This document shows, one piece after another, positions 6,837 to 14,623 of a stretch of 61,090 nucleotides of DNA (positions within the stretch are counted from its first letter, which is position 1; every line of letters begins with the position of its first letter). Source of the DNA: a virus; the IMG/VR virus record IMGVR_UViG_3300025407_001003, positions 1 through 61,090 of that record; one strand, written 5' to 3'. Both the position numbers and the translations under genes were made by a program. The notes beneath the pieces are model-generated. The model was not told the DNA's origin, did not search any database, and was given only the letters and a program-made list of their open reading frames with translations.

Positions 6837-7901
6837 ATGATTACAAAACCAAGAGTGTTGTTTATACTTAAAAGACGACATGATTACAACCCAATAGAAC
6901 ACGATAAAATTAATCTTACTACAGGTCTATACAATTCGGTCAACTTTATGAATAAAATGTTGATTAGAGAAAATATAGAAACAAAAATTGTAGTTGTTGA
7001 AGATAATAATTGCATTGATCGCGAAGTTACTGAATACAAACCAACTCATGTTATAATCGAAGCATTATGGGTAGTGCCTACAAAATTTAGCGCACTACAA
7101 AAATTGCACCCTGATGTATCTTGGATTGTTAGATTACATAGCGACACACCATTCATTGCTGGTGAAGGAATTGCAATGGATTGGATAGGCGAATATAGCG
7201 GGTATCGTAATGTTATAGTTGCATGTAATTCACCTAAAATCTTACAGGAAATTAGAACTTATTTAAGAATTCGTAATAAGTGGCCTGAAAAACATACCGA
7301 AGAAAAAGTTATATATCTTCCAAATTATTATCCTAATTTCTATAAAAAGAAGGAACATAATTTTGAAAAAGATTACATTAATGTAGGATGTTTTGGCGCC
7401 GTTCGCCCGTTAAAAAATCATCTGTTACAAGCAATGGCGGCAATTAAGTTTGCAGATGCTGTAGGTAAAAAGTTACATTTTCATGTTAATTCAGGCAGAT
7501 ATGAAATGAAAGGCGAACCTGTGTTTAATAACTTAAAAGCGTTATTTGAACAATTAGCAAGTTCCGGACACGAGTTGATTATACATGGATGGATGCCTCG
7601 AGAAGAATTTTTGCAGATTTGTGCAGAGATGGATATCGGATTACAAGTTAGTTTAAGCGAGACTTTTAATATTGTTAGTGCAGATTTAATTAGTCAAGGA
7701 GTTCCGGTTGTAGGAAGTGCAGAAATTCCGTGGATGACTAACTGGACTCATGCAGACCCTGTAAAAAGTCAAGATATTGCACTTAAATTGCAAGCAACGT
7801 TTGACCACCCTCAAATTAATGTGTGGTTAAATCAACGAGGCTTGACAAAATACACAAATGAGACTAAACTTATTTGGAGTAGATATTTTAAAAAGAATTA
7901 A
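6837..7901 (+). CDS. GT-B glycosyltransferase (GT4-like), 354 aa
   Basis: The C-terminal Rossmann domain shows the GT4 layout: GCFGAVRPLKNH (about residues 183-194), HGWMPREEFLQICAEMD and SLSETFNIVSADLISQGVP, where the E..N...D..S.G.P block binds the nucleotide-sugar donor. The N-terminal domain has a Rossmann-like start (RVLFILKRR) and an acceptor-side HSD motif. It ends just before the tRNA cluster and is driven by its own late promoter core. Probably adds a sugar to a phage or host surface glycan; donor unknown. Confidence 0.8.
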   Translation: MITKPRVLFILKRRHDYNPIEHDKINLTTGLYNSVNFMNKMLIRENIETKIVVVEDNNCIDREVTEYKPTHVIIEALWVVPTKFSALQKLHPDVSWIVRLHSDTPFIAGEGIAMDWIGEYSGYRNVIVACNSPKILQEIRTYLRIRNKWPEKHTEEKVIYLPNYYPNFYKKKEHNFEKDYINVGCFGAVRPLKNHLLQAMAAIKFADAVGKKLHFHVNSGRYEMKGEPVFNNLKALFEQLASSGHELIIHGWMPREEFLQICAEMDIGLQVSLSETFNIVSADLISQGVPVVGSAEIPWMTNWTHADPVKSQDIALKLQATFDHPQINVWLNQRGLTKYTNETKLIWSRYFKKN

Positions 7902-7902
7902 A

Positions 7903-7980
7903 GGGTTGTTAGCATAGTCGGCCTAATGCGCTGGCCTGTCACGCCAGAGACCACGGGTTCGAATCCCGTACAGCCCGCCA
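7903..7980 (+). tRNA. tRNA-Asp (anticodon GUC)
   Basis: Acceptor GGGTTGT/ACAGCCC, anticodon stem CTGGC/GCCAG with loop CTGTCAC (GUC), T arm CGGG-TTCGAAT-CCCG, discriminator G and encoded CCA. Confidence 0.95.
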
Positions 7981-7985
7981 ATTTT

Positions 7986-8071
7986 AGGATCTTTACAGCA
8001 AACCTTAATGGAAAATAAACTGATTTATACTCAGTTTTAGAAGGTTCAAATCCTTTACAATAAAAGATCCT
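7986..8071 (+). ncRNA. CAGCA-bulge RNA element, copy 1 (two-hairpin form)
   Basis: AGGATCTTT (7986-7994) pairs with AAAGATCCT (8063-8071), followed by G. The 5' side continues with ACAGCAA, the conserved unpaired segment of this family. Inside are a hairpin AAACTGA/TCAGTTT with a seven-base loop (TTTATAC, like a UAU anticodon arm) and a T-arm-like hairpin AAGG-TTCAAAT-CCTT. It is not a proper tRNA, since bases remain between the T-like arm and the terminal helix and there is no D arm. It lies between tRNA-Asp and tRNA-Leu. Confidence 0.6.
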
Positions 8072-8095
8072 GTTTAGTAAATACAAAAGAATTAT

Positions 8096-8181
8096 GCCTG
8101 AGTGGTGGAATAGGTAGACACAACAGACTTAAAATCTGTCGCCCATAAAGCATGCCGGTTCGAGTCCGGCCTTAGGTACCA
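8096..8181 (+). tRNA. tRNA-Leu (anticodon UAA)
   Basis: Acceptor GCCTGAG/CTTAGGT, anticodon stem ACAGA/TCTGT with loop CTTAAAA (UAA), a class II variable arm, T arm GCCGG-TTCGAGT-CCGGC, discriminator A and encoded CCA. Confidence 0.95.
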
Positions 8182-8186
8182 AATTA

Positions 8187-8279
8187 GGAGAGTTGGGTGA
8201 GTTGGTTTAAACCAGCAGATTGCTAATCTGTCGATTAGGGAAACCTGGTCCGAGGGTTCGAATCCCTCACTCTCCGCCA
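8187..8279 (+). tRNA. tRNA-Ser (anticodon GCU)
   Basis: Acceptor GGAGAGT/ACTCTCC, anticodon stem GCAGA/TCTGT with loop TTGCTAA (GCU), a long variable arm, T arm GAGGG-TTCGAAT-CCCTC, discriminator G and encoded CCA. Confidence 0.95.
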
Positions 8280-8304
8280 ATTTAAATGATATATAAAGAG
8301 TACT

Positions 8305-8381
8305 TGGCAAGTAGCTCAGACGGTAGTAGCAAGTGACTGTTAATCACTGGGTCGGGGGTTCGATCCCCTCCTTGCCAGCCA
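8305..8381 (+). tRNA. tRNA-Asn (anticodon GUU)
   Basis: Acceptor TGGCAAG/CTTGCCA, anticodon stem AGTGA/TCACT with loop CTGTTAA (GUU), T arm GGGGG-TTCGATC-CCCTC, discriminator G and encoded CCA. Confidence 0.95.
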
Positions 8382-8387
8382 ATTTAA

Positions 8388-8463
8388 GGGGTTGTAGCTC
8401 AGTTGGGAGAGCGCCAGATTTGCATTCTGGATGTCGCAGGTTCGATCCCTGTCAACTCCACCA
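8388..8463 (+). tRNA. tRNA-Ala (anticodon UGC)
   Basis: Acceptor GGGGTTG/CAACTCC, anticodon stem CCAGA/TCTGG with loop TTTGCAT (UGC), T arm GCAGG-TTCGATC-CCTGT, discriminator A and encoded CCA. It ends 14 bases before the proposed start of the radical SAM gene. Confidence 0.95.
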
Positions 8464-8477
8464 TTTTAAGAAAAGAT

Positions 8478-9314
8478 GTGGATATATTCACTTTACGCCA
8501 ACAACAAGAACAAGGATCATATGATTTACGTACTACATTGCGTAGTGTTGTAATAAATCCAGTAGAACGCTGTAATCGAACATGTATAATTTGTCCGAGA
8601 AGTGATGAATTACTATATCCTACATTAAACACCGAAGTAAGTTTAGAAGTTGTAACAAAAATAGCTAACGACTTAGAAGCTATAAATTTTGAAGGGAGAG
8701 TTGGGTTTGATGGTCTTGGAGAACCGTTGTTACATTCTAATCTTGTTGAATGTGTTTCTATAGTACGAAAAACTATTACACGAATAAAATGGTTAGAAGT
8801 TCAAACTAACGGTGACTATTTAACCCGTGACAAGATAAAAGAACTTATAAATGCTGGATGTGATACAATTTCGATCAGTATGTATGATAAAGATGATACT
8901 GAGAAATTTCAGACATTAGCAAAAAATCTCCCAGTATCTTTAATATTGCGGCATCATTATGATAAATCAGTTAATTATAATTTGCACCTAGTAAATAGAA
9001 TTGATTTAGCTAATAAAAACTCGAAAATACTCAACATCAACAGACCATGTTATGTACCATTTTATAAAATGTTTATTGATTGTAATGGGGATGTGTTAGT
9101 ATGTAACAATGATTGGAGCAGATCAAGTTTTATAGGAAACGTATTAATAGATACTATTGAAAATATTTGGCTCGGAAATAATTTAAATACATACAGACAT
9201 AACTTAATTAATGGAAATCGGAAAAATTGTAATCCGTGTAATCGATGTGCAATTGACGGAACATTGTTAGGTAAAGAAAGTGCAGAAATTTTTCGAGAGA
9301 GCTTATTTTCATGA
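8478..9314 (+). CDS. Radical SAM/SPASM protein, 278 aa
   Basis: The iron-sulfur motif C-N-R-T-C-I-I-C (CxxxCxxC) lies near residue 35, followed by a glycine-rich SAM-binding segment (GFDGLGEPLL) and a TIM-barrel pattern. The C-terminal part is a SPASM domain (CYVPF...IDCNGDVLVCNND...IENIW...NPCNRC) that binds auxiliary clusters. SPASM enzymes often modify peptides or act as dehydrogenases. The frame extends upstream into tRNA-Ala, so I start at the in-frame GTG at 8478; the true start is uncertain. It is the first gene of an overlapping operon with a 2OG oxygenase, an unknown protein, a PLP enzyme and two SGNH hydrolases. Confidence 0.85.
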   Translation: MDIFTLRQQQEQGSYDLRTTLRSVVINPVERCNRTCIICPRSDELLYPTLNTEVSLEVVTKIANDLEAINFEGRVGFDGLGEPLLHSNLVECVSIVRKTITRIKWLEVQTNGDYLTRDKIKELINAGCDTISISMYDKDDTEKFQTLAKNLPVSLILRHHYDKSVNYNLHLVNRIDLANKNSKILNINRPCYVPFYKMFIDCNGDVLVCNNDWSRSSFIGNVLIDTIENIWLGNNLNTYRHNLINGNRKNCNPCNRCAIDGTLLGKESAEIFRESLFS

Positions 9315-9850
9315 TAGGAATGCAAGAGATTAAAGATCCGTGGATGCATTGGATAGTAGATGAATTTCTTACACCCGAATGCCTTGCTGAAGTTAAAAAT
9401 GTTAACCATGTGAATGAGCAAATAAACTACGGTCGTAGAGTTGGTAGCCAGCGATTGTTTATTAATGAGCAAGTGCAAGATGCTTATCCAAACTTGTATA
9501 AATTGTACCAAAGTTTACATCAAGGAGAATATAGAGATTTTTTCGAATCTGTTACTAGTCAGTCATTTGAGGGATTATATCCGAGAGTCGAAGTTATTAG
9601 TGATTACGGGTTATTCTACCTCGATCCACATCATGACCACTTAGAAAAAAAGCTAACTGCTATTTTATACACAGATTATGAACAACTGTATCCAGGTACT
9701 GAATTGGAAAACGGATACAGAATTCCAGTAAAAGATAATCGATGTTTTTTCTTTGTTCCTGCCAAACATACAATGCATAGTTATCCAGAAACGAAGTTTG
9801 ATAAAATACGTAGATGTTTACAAATTAATTATTGGACATATACTATATGA
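9311..9850 (+). CDS. Putative 2OG/Fe(II) dioxygenase (prolyl-hydroxylase-like), 179 aa
   Basis: LDPHHDHLEKKLTAILYT (H-x-D around residues 114-120) followed by RCFFFVPAKHTMHSY and a basic KIRRCLQINYW segment gives the facial-triad His/Asp...His pattern plus the Arg that binds the 2-oxoglutarate carboxylate. The start overlaps the radical SAM stop codon (ATGA), so the two are translated together. Probably hydroxylates the same substrate chain that the operon builds; substrate unknown. Confidence 0.75.
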   Translation: MIGMQEIKDPWMHWIVDEFLTPECLAEVKNVNHVNEQINYGRRVGSQRLFINEQVQDAYPNLYKLYQSLHQGEYRDFFESVTSQSFEGLYPRVEVISDYGLFYLDPHHDHLEKKLTAILYTDYEQLYPGTELENGYRIPVKDNRCFFFVPAKHTMHSYPETKFDKIRRCLQINYWTYTI

Positions 9851-10683
9851 CTAGAGAGGAAGTTGACCGATTAAAAGACCTTCTTCCAAAATTTTCCAAT
9901 ATAATACATACTGATAATAACGTATATAATAATTGGAATTACTGTAAACAATATTATAATAATTTTAAATTTCAATTAATCGAAATTGATAGAACGGTTG
10001 ATCCTGTTATGTCGTTGCCTCTTTCTTTACTCGAATTTAAGTGGAAAGATCATCTTAATTACATAGAAGATCGAGACTTCTTTAAGTTACAATGGTTAAT
10101 TAACGATTACTTAACTACTGGGTTTACATTTCCTGTTCAATCAACTTGGAATTTTAAATTACATCACTGGGAGATGCATCCGGGATTATTGAGAGAGTTA
10201 GTATATAGCGCATTTAATCAGACTAAGTGGTTAGCTTTTTATCAAAATATTACAGATACTTCAGTTGTTACTATCGATACATATCATTCGGTTGACGATT
10301 TGTTAGTTAAATTAAATTTTAAAGATCAATACAATGTATATGCAAATCTAGTTAATTATTACGGTTTTCCTCTTTTTGCACTAAATGTTGAAAATTGCAA
10401 TATTGACGAATGTATAAAACTGCATAAGGATATTTTTTATAATAATTTAAAACGAGGAATTAACATACTAGCAGAGGATAATACTATAGATTTAGTCAAG
10501 CAGGAATTAGACAGTTGGCCCGAACACATGATAAAATCTAAAATTCTTTTCAACTCTGCTCACAATGCTCCTTCGATAAAAATAAGTATCTTTAACAAAA
10601 CACAATTTTATCTAAGTTTGTATTTTTTAGGCACTAATGTAAGAAATTATAAACAAACTGAATTTAGGTACATTAATGAATAA
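9847..10683 (+). CDS. Hypothetical protein, 278 aa
   Basis: No family is recognised. The protein is rich in aromatic residues and Asn. I prefer the ATG at 9847, which overlaps the previous stop as ATGA, over the upstream in-frame ATG at 9832. It is held between an oxygenase and a PLP-dependent enzyme with overlaps on both sides, so it probably belongs to the same pathway. Confidence 0.7.
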   Translation: MTREEVDRLKDLLPKFSNIIHTDNNVYNNWNYCKQYYNNFKFQLIEIDRTVDPVMSLPLSLLEFKWKDHLNYIEDRDFFKLQWLINDYLTTGFTFPVQSTWNFKLHHWEMHPGLLRELVYSAFNQTKWLAFYQNITDTSVVTIDTYHSVDDLLVKLNFKDQYNVYANLVNYYGFPLFALNVENCNIDECIKLHKDIFYNNLKRGINILAEDNTIDLVKQELDSWPEHMIKSKILFNSAHNAPSIKISIFNKTQFYLSLYFLGTNVRNYKQTEFRYINE

Positions 10684-11581
10684 AACAGATGAGAGAAAAC
10701 AATTACCATATGGTAGAGCCGAAGCTGTTGTTAGTTCTTCACACAAAAATGTTGTTTTACAAAATACTATATTATGTCTAAACAACCAATGTTTAGATAA
10801 TAACTCAATTCATAAGGATTTTGTTATAAAATATCGAGAGTGGGTTTCTACTACAAAATTAAACACTATAATAGGTTTAGAAAATTTTCCGGTTACTACA
10901 TATAGTAATGGTACGACTGAATCGTTTGATAAGTTTTATTTAAAAAATAAAACCAAACGTCTCCGGGTGTTTAAAGGTGAATACATGTATCATCAAGCAT
11001 CTGGAAGAAATTATTTTCCTAACTGGAAATTTATCGACGATGAAGAGCTAAAAGAAAATGATGTAGTAATTATTAGTCATCCGTTTTCTGATACAGGATG
11101 TGAACATCCATTATATAAACAAACTTTAGATACGTGTGCTAATTTAGGAATACCGGTACTAGTTGATTGTGCATTTTTTGGATTATGTTCGGATATTGTG
11201 TTTGACTTCACGCATCCTGCAATTACTGATATCACGTTTAGTCTGAGTAAATTCCTACCAGTGGCGCATTTACGTATAGGAATGAGATTAACTAAAATTG
11301 ACGATGATGATACATTACTAATTGCACACAAAATGTCGTATGTTAATAGAATAGGCGCAGCAGTTGGCGAGAATCTTATAAAACTGTATTCTCCCGATTT
11401 TAATTATAATACTTACCGATCAACGCAAGAAACTTTTTGTAAAAAATTACAAGTTTTACCAAGTAATACTGTAATTTTTGGTATTGATACTGAAAATAGA
11501 TATCAAGAATACAATAGAGGTTATGTTTCTAATAGACTGTGTTTCCCCAAATATCTAAAAAATAGGAAATTACCGATTTAA
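10676..11581 (+). CDS. PLP-dependent aminotransferase-like protein, 301 aa
   Basis: Fold type I hallmarks: YSNGTTESFD (cofactor phosphate loop), VVIISHPFSDTG, PVLVDCAFFG (the Asp that binds the pyridine nitrogen) and TFSLSKFLP with the Schiff-base Lys near residue 191, followed by LRIGMRL. At 301 residues it is shorter than typical class I enzymes (about 400), so the C-terminal small domain is reduced. Likely transfers an amino group to a sugar or keto intermediate. Overlaps its neighbours by 8 bases and 1 base. Confidence 0.75.
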   Translation: MNKTDERKQLPYGRAEAVVSSSHKNVVLQNTILCLNNQCLDNNSIHKDFVIKYREWVSTTKLNTIIGLENFPVTTYSNGTTESFDKFYLKNKTKRLRVFKGEYMYHQASGRNYFPNWKFIDDEELKENDVVIISHPFSDTGCEHPLYKQTLDTCANLGIPVLVDCAFFGLCSDIVFDFTHPAITDITFSLSKFLPVAHLRIGMRLTKIDDDDTLLIAHKMSYVNRIGAAVGENLIKLYSPDFNYNTYRSTQETFCKKLQVLPSNTVIFGIDTENRYQEYNRGYVSNRLCFPKYLKNRKLPI

Positions 11582-12309
11582 TGAGTACTATAGGATTCTT
11601 CGGTGATAGTTTCTGCGCTAAAAAAGATATGCCTTTTTTTAGTAAGAATACAGGAACTACTTACATCAAAAAACTCGAACTTAATTACAACACTAAAATT
11701 TTACAACTAGGTGTAGATGGGTCGTCTATTTGGGATCTGATTTTATTACAATTTAATCCTATCAAAACAAACTTACCGGATATTTGCATATTCGTATGGA
11801 CTAATAACGGGAGATTGTTTCATAGAGAAGTTCGAAATATAAATGCATCTTCATTATTAAAACATCACAATAGTAAAAATTTAATATGGAAATCTGCACA
11901 ATTATATTATGAAAATTTGCACGATTGGGAAAAAGAAGATTTAGAACATCTATCCGTTATGCATTATTTTGATACCGAAATCTTATCAAAATTAGACACG
12001 GGTATTAAGATTATTCATCTCTGGTCATATGGAGACATAGACTGGGATAACCGTGACAGATTCAATCCAGAAAATATAAAATATCCTTATAGATGGAAAA
12101 CTGGCATGGAAATAAGACCTGCGTTAGCATCAATTAGCATGATTGATGTACAAGATGATAACATACATTTTCATGACTCTCGTCCAAATCATTTAGACGG
12201 TGAACAGAAAAATGAATTAGTTTTTTCGTGGATTAAACATGCTATTGATAACTACAATCCAGGAAGTTGTTTAAATTTTGATTATGATGTAATTAATTTT
12301 ATAAAATAA
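11581..12309 (+). CDS. SGNH-hydrolase-like protein, 242 aa
   Basis: Block I GFFGDSF (Ser10), a Gly block (GVDGSSIWD), an Asn block (WTNNGR) and a C-terminal block with D and H (RPNHLDGEQ) follow the SGNH/GDSL order. Such enzymes are esterases or acyltransferases acting on lipids or glycans. It starts on the last base of the previous stop codon and is followed two bases later by a second SGNH gene. Confidence 0.6.
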   Translation: MSTIGFFGDSFCAKKDMPFFSKNTGTTYIKKLELNYNTKILQLGVDGSSIWDLILLQFNPIKTNLPDICIFVWTNNGRLFHREVRNINASSLLKHHNSKNLIWKSAQLYYENLHDWEKEDLEHLSVMHYFDTEILSKLDTGIKIIHLWSYGDIDWDNRDRFNPENIKYPYRWKTGMEIRPALASISMIDVQDDNIHFHDSRPNHLDGEQKNELVFSWIKHAIDNYNPGSCLNFDYDVINFIK

Positions 12310-12311
12310 TA

Positions 12312-13169
12312 ATGCGTATTACAGAATTAAATTTATCAAAATATAATCGAGTGTTTACATTCGGTTGTAGTTATACAAATTATATTTGGCCGACATGGGC
12401 GGATATAATAGGCCGAGAGGTCCCAGTGTATGAAAACTGGGGTAAATCCGGTGGAGGCAATAGTTTTATCGTTAATTCTGTAATAGAATGTCATACAACA
12501 CATAAATTCCAAAAAGGAGATCTTGTGTTAATAATGTGGTCCTCCCTATCTCGAGAGGATCGATATATAAATGGCTCTTGGTTGTGTGTAGGTGGCATTG
12601 GCCATCAAACAGTATACAGTAAAGATTGGGTTAAAAAGTTTGGATTAGACATGCGCGGATATGCTATACGAGATTATGCTAATATTTTGTTAATACAAAA
12701 TTTATTAGAGAATCTTGAATGCGATTATGACCAGTATTCAATGCATCATCTTCTTTGTTTTGATCATAGTAATGTCGATCGATTGTTTCCTGATTTAGAA
12801 TATAGATATAATTTGTATAGAAGAATACTAATAGGAATAAATAAATCTGGAACTATTATCGAAGAAGGAAAGACAATAGTAGAAAATCAAGATGTTGTTG
12901 AACTTTATAAAACAATTTTTCCTAAAATTCATCTTTCAATTCAAGAAATAGTATATGATAATTTTTGGAAGACTAGGTTAATAGTGAACTTTGGAGATAC
13001 TCATCCGTCACCAAGTGAGCATTTATTATATTTAGATCGATTATATCCTAACAATTCTATCAGTCAATCGACAAGAGAATACGTTGAACAATATGATTGT
13101 ATAGTCAGGAATACTAACTCAAAATTGGAAGAAAATATACACACTCCGTCTAAAATAGTTAGATTATAG
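12312..13169 (+). CDS. SGNH-hydrolase-like protein, 285 aa
   Basis: Block I FTFGCSYT (Ser20), a Gly block (WGKSGGGNSF), and a C-terminal GDTHPSPSEHLLYL block carrying Asp and His. This is the arrangement in phage SGNH family proteins that may deacylate or acylate glycans. It is the last gene of the operon that starts at 8478. Confidence 0.65.
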   Translation: MRITELNLSKYNRVFTFGCSYTNYIWPTWADIIGREVPVYENWGKSGGGNSFIVNSVIECHTTHKFQKGDLVLIMWSSLSREDRYINGSWLCVGGIGHQTVYSKDWVKKFGLDMRGYAIRDYANILLIQNLLENLECDYDQYSMHHLLCFDHSNVDRLFPDLEYRYNLYRRILIGINKSGTIIEEGKTIVENQDVVELYKTIFPKIHLSIQEIVYDNFWKTRLIVNFGDTHPSPSEHLLYLDRLYPNNSISQSTREYVEQYDCIVRNTNSKLEENIHTPSKIVRL

Positions 13170-13179
13170 GAAATTAAAA

Positions 13180-13314
13180 ATGTCACAATGGTATGGCGGT
13201 AAAGGATCTACTCCGCGTAAAGTAGATAAGAAAAAGTTTGACGAAAACTGGGATAGAATTTTTGGAAAGAAAGATCAAAATAAACCGGTTGACAAACGTG
13301 AAGAAGATAAGTAA
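13180..13314 (+). CDS. Small basic protein, 44 aa
   Basis: A highly charged peptide (MSQWYGGKGS, KKKFDENWDRIFGKK, KREEDK). I have the impression that similar very small proteins occur in large T4-like phages, but no function is known to me. There is an AT-rich leader without a strong ribosome binding site. It is short, but its composition is unlike random sequence. Confidence 0.6.
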   Translation: MSQWYGGKGSTPRKVDKKKFDENWDRIFGKKDQNKPVDKREEDK

Positions 13315-13347
13315 ACTATACAAATATTAACGCAATAGAGAAACAAG

Positions 13348-13530
13348 ATGGCAACAATTAGTAAAGCAAATAGACCAAGACAGGCTCCGGGAATGACCCA
13401 CAATGGTCGTCCACGCTTAAGAGCAAAGAGTGTTGCACAGTTAGAAGAAATGTATAGTAAGGCTAGCGATAAAAAGTCAAAAGGTAAAATCCTAAACGAG
13501 CTTAATCGTCAGCGTTCAAGAGTTAAATAG
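13348..13530 (+). CDS. Small basic protein, 60 aa
   Basis: Lys/Arg-rich (MATISKANRPRQAPG, QLEEMYSKASDKKSKGK, LNRQRSRVK), consistent with a small nucleic-acid-binding protein. The C-terminal half is predicted helical. A weak leader with GAAACAAG precedes the start. Unknown function; it ends seven bases before tRNA-Thr. Confidence 0.6.
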   Translation: MATISKANRPRQAPGMTHNGRPRLRAKSVAQLEEMYSKASDKKSKGKILNELNRQRSRVK

Positions 13531-13536
13531 TTTATT

Positions 13537-13611
13537 GCCCCTTAAGCATTGATGGCGATGCGCATGACTTGTAATCATGATAACTCGGTTCGATTCCGGG
13601 CGGGGGCTCCA
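13537..13611 (+). tRNA. tRNA-Thr (anticodon UGU)
   Basis: Acceptor GCCCCTT/CGGGGGC with one mismatch next to the D arm, anticodon stem CATGA/TCATG with loop CTTGTAA (UGU), T arm CTCGG-TTCGATT-CCGGG, and encoded CCA. Confidence 0.9.
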
Positions 13612-13619
13612 AACACTAG

Positions 13620-13776
13620 GTTACACTTTTACCTAAAGAAGTGGGTTATTGTCTGACCATACACGACACGGTGCTTAGGATCTATACCGCAAAGGCTTCA
13701 AATAAGGAGCGACTTGAGAATATCCTAGGGCGGGAACTGTACCGTCCAAATGGAAAAGCAGATGGACAGGTGTAAC
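13620..13776 (+). ncRNA. Candidate structured RNA between tRNA-Thr and tRNA-Gly, part 1
   Basis: GTTACAC (13620-13626) pairs with GTGTAAC (13770-13776), enclosing about 143 gene-free bases. Smaller helices inside include TAGGAT/ATCCTA around 13675-13733 and GTCCA/TGGAC near 13743-13767. It resembles the other closed elements in the tRNA region in layout, though not in sequence. Function unknown. Confidence 0.4.
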
Positions 13777-13814
13777 AACTCAGTTTAGGGCTTTGGTAGT
13801 GCGAAGTAGCTAAA

Positions 13815-13901
13815 CACTTTAATTAAACACATCGGCTTGTACAGGACGCTGTTTAAGACCTTGAGAGAGGCGCAAGTTGTACGGTGTGTTTAATTAAAGT
13901 G
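13815..13901 (+). ncRNA. Candidate structured RNA closed by a perfect 16 bp helix, abutting tRNA-Gly
   Basis: CACTTTAATTAAACAC (13815-13830) is fully complementary to the segment 13886-13901, enclosing 55 bases that themselves can pair (TTGTAC/GTAC pieces). The 3' strand ends on the first base of tRNA-Gly, so RNase P cleavage of the tRNA would free this hairpin RNA almost exactly at its 3' end. It may be a stable small RNA or a processing device. Confidence 0.55.
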
Positions 13902-13976
13902 CGGGTGTAACTCAGTGGCTAGAGTGTCAGCCTTCCAAGCTGTTCGTCGTGGGTTCGAGTCCCATCTCCCGCTCCA
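13901..13976 (+). tRNA. tRNA-Gly (anticodon UCC)
   Basis: Acceptor GCGGGTG/CTCCCGC (one T-T mismatch), anticodon stem TCAGC/GCTGT with loop CTTCCAA (UCC), T arm GTGGG-TTCGAGT-CCCAT, and encoded CCA. Confidence 0.92.
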
Positions 13977-13994
13977 ATTTAAATAGAGGTTATA

Positions 13995-14255
13995 ATGAGA
14001 GCAAGTCATATTTTAGTTGACACGTTAGATCAAGCAACTGCAATCTTAGAAGAAGCAAATGCATTAAATTTTGCTAGTTTAGCACAAGCACATAGCAAGT
14101 GTCCGAGTAAAGCAAGAGGCGGTGACTTAGGTGATTTTGGTCCAGGCATGATGGTAAAACCATTTGAAGATGCTACATTAGCAACAGCGGTTGGACAAAT
14201 TAGTCAGCCGGTCCAGACACAATTCGGATATCATTTAATTCACAGGACTGGTTAA
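13995..14255 (+). CDS. Parvulin-type peptidyl-prolyl isomerase, 86 aa
   Basis: A complete single-domain parvulin: ASHILVDT at the N-terminus, FASLAQAHSKCPSKARGGDLGDFGPG in the middle (the Gly-Gly-Asp-Leu-Gly motif) and a C-terminal TQFGYHLIHRTG with the conserved His. Length and layout match E. coli PpiC (about 93 residues). It catalyses cis/trans isomerisation of X-Pro bonds and has no signal peptide, so it acts in the cytoplasm. A GAGG ribosome binding site precedes the ATG. It overlaps the following gene by one base. Confidence 0.93.
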   Translation: MRASHILVDTLDQATAILEEANALNFASLAQAHSKCPSKARGGDLGDFGPGMMVKPFEDATLATAVGQISQPVQTQFGYHLIHRTG

Positions 14256-14551
14256 TGGCTGATTTCAAAGAATTGATTACAGGAAAAGATAATGAAACGC
14301 TTTGCATGGGCCGAATCAGTTGGGCCGCTAGTTATATTGCTATTGTTGGGGTTGCTAGTGGCATTATTTTATCAGGCGGGGTCCTTGGAATCGCAGAACT
14401 CGGCATTGCGCTCGCAACAATCGCAGCTGGTCACGGAGCAGCAATCAAACTTAAAGAAACTACTGAACCAACAGTAGAACCAAAACAAGAACCAGTAGTA
14501 CCATTTTTTTCCGGATTGCAAGTAGTAATGCCGGAAACAGAAGAAAAATAA
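14255..14551 (+). CDS. Small membrane protein, 98 aa
   Basis: One long or two short hydrophobic segments lie at about residues 23-60 (SYIAIVGVASGIILSGGVLGI and ELGIALATIAAGHGAAI), followed by a Pro/Glu-rich cytoplasmic-type tail (TEPTVEPKQEPVVPF). The start is coupled to the parvulin stop (TAATG). It could be a holin-like or other small inner-membrane protein; no family recognised. A second plausible frame is nested inside (14292-14477). Confidence 0.6.
   Translation: MADFKELITGKDNETLCMGRISWAASYIAIVGVASGIILSGGVLGIAELGIALATIAAGHGAAIKLKETTEPTVEPKQEPVVPFFSGLQVVMPETEEK
14292..14477 (+). CDS. Nested membrane-anchored coiled-coil peptide, 61 aa (alternative frame)
   Basis: In the +1 frame inside the preceding gene, a 61-residue frame begins with an AGGA site eight bases upstream of its ATG. 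It encodes a single hydrophobic segment (VGPLVILLLLGLLVALF, residues 10-26) followed by a Gln/Ser/Leu-rich heptad-like stretch up to the stop. A short N-terminal membrane anchor plus coiled coil is the build of inner-membrane spanins and similar lysis proteins, which are often nested. It could also be a chance frame over a hydrophobic gene. Confidence 0.35.
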   Translation: MKRFAWAESVGPLVILLLLGLLVALFYQAGSLESQNSALRSQQSQLVTEQQSNLKKLLNQQ

Positions 14552-14623
14552 AGATTTTACACAGGATTAGCTTAGTTAATATTCATTTTGTAAGATAAAA
14601 GTCTAATGTTAAATAAATATTAG

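Noticed and set aside
7986-8071. CAGCA copy 1 read as a tRNA-Ile with anticodon UAU
   Set aside because: It has an anticodon-like hairpin and a T-like arm, but eight or more bases separate the T-like arm from the terminal helix, no D arm is present and CCA is absent. The terminal helix and CAGCA segment match the RNA family instead.
8388-8477. Radical SAM gene starting inside tRNA-Ala
   Set aside because: The frame is open there, but translation through a tRNA is unlikely. The GTG at 8478 was used.
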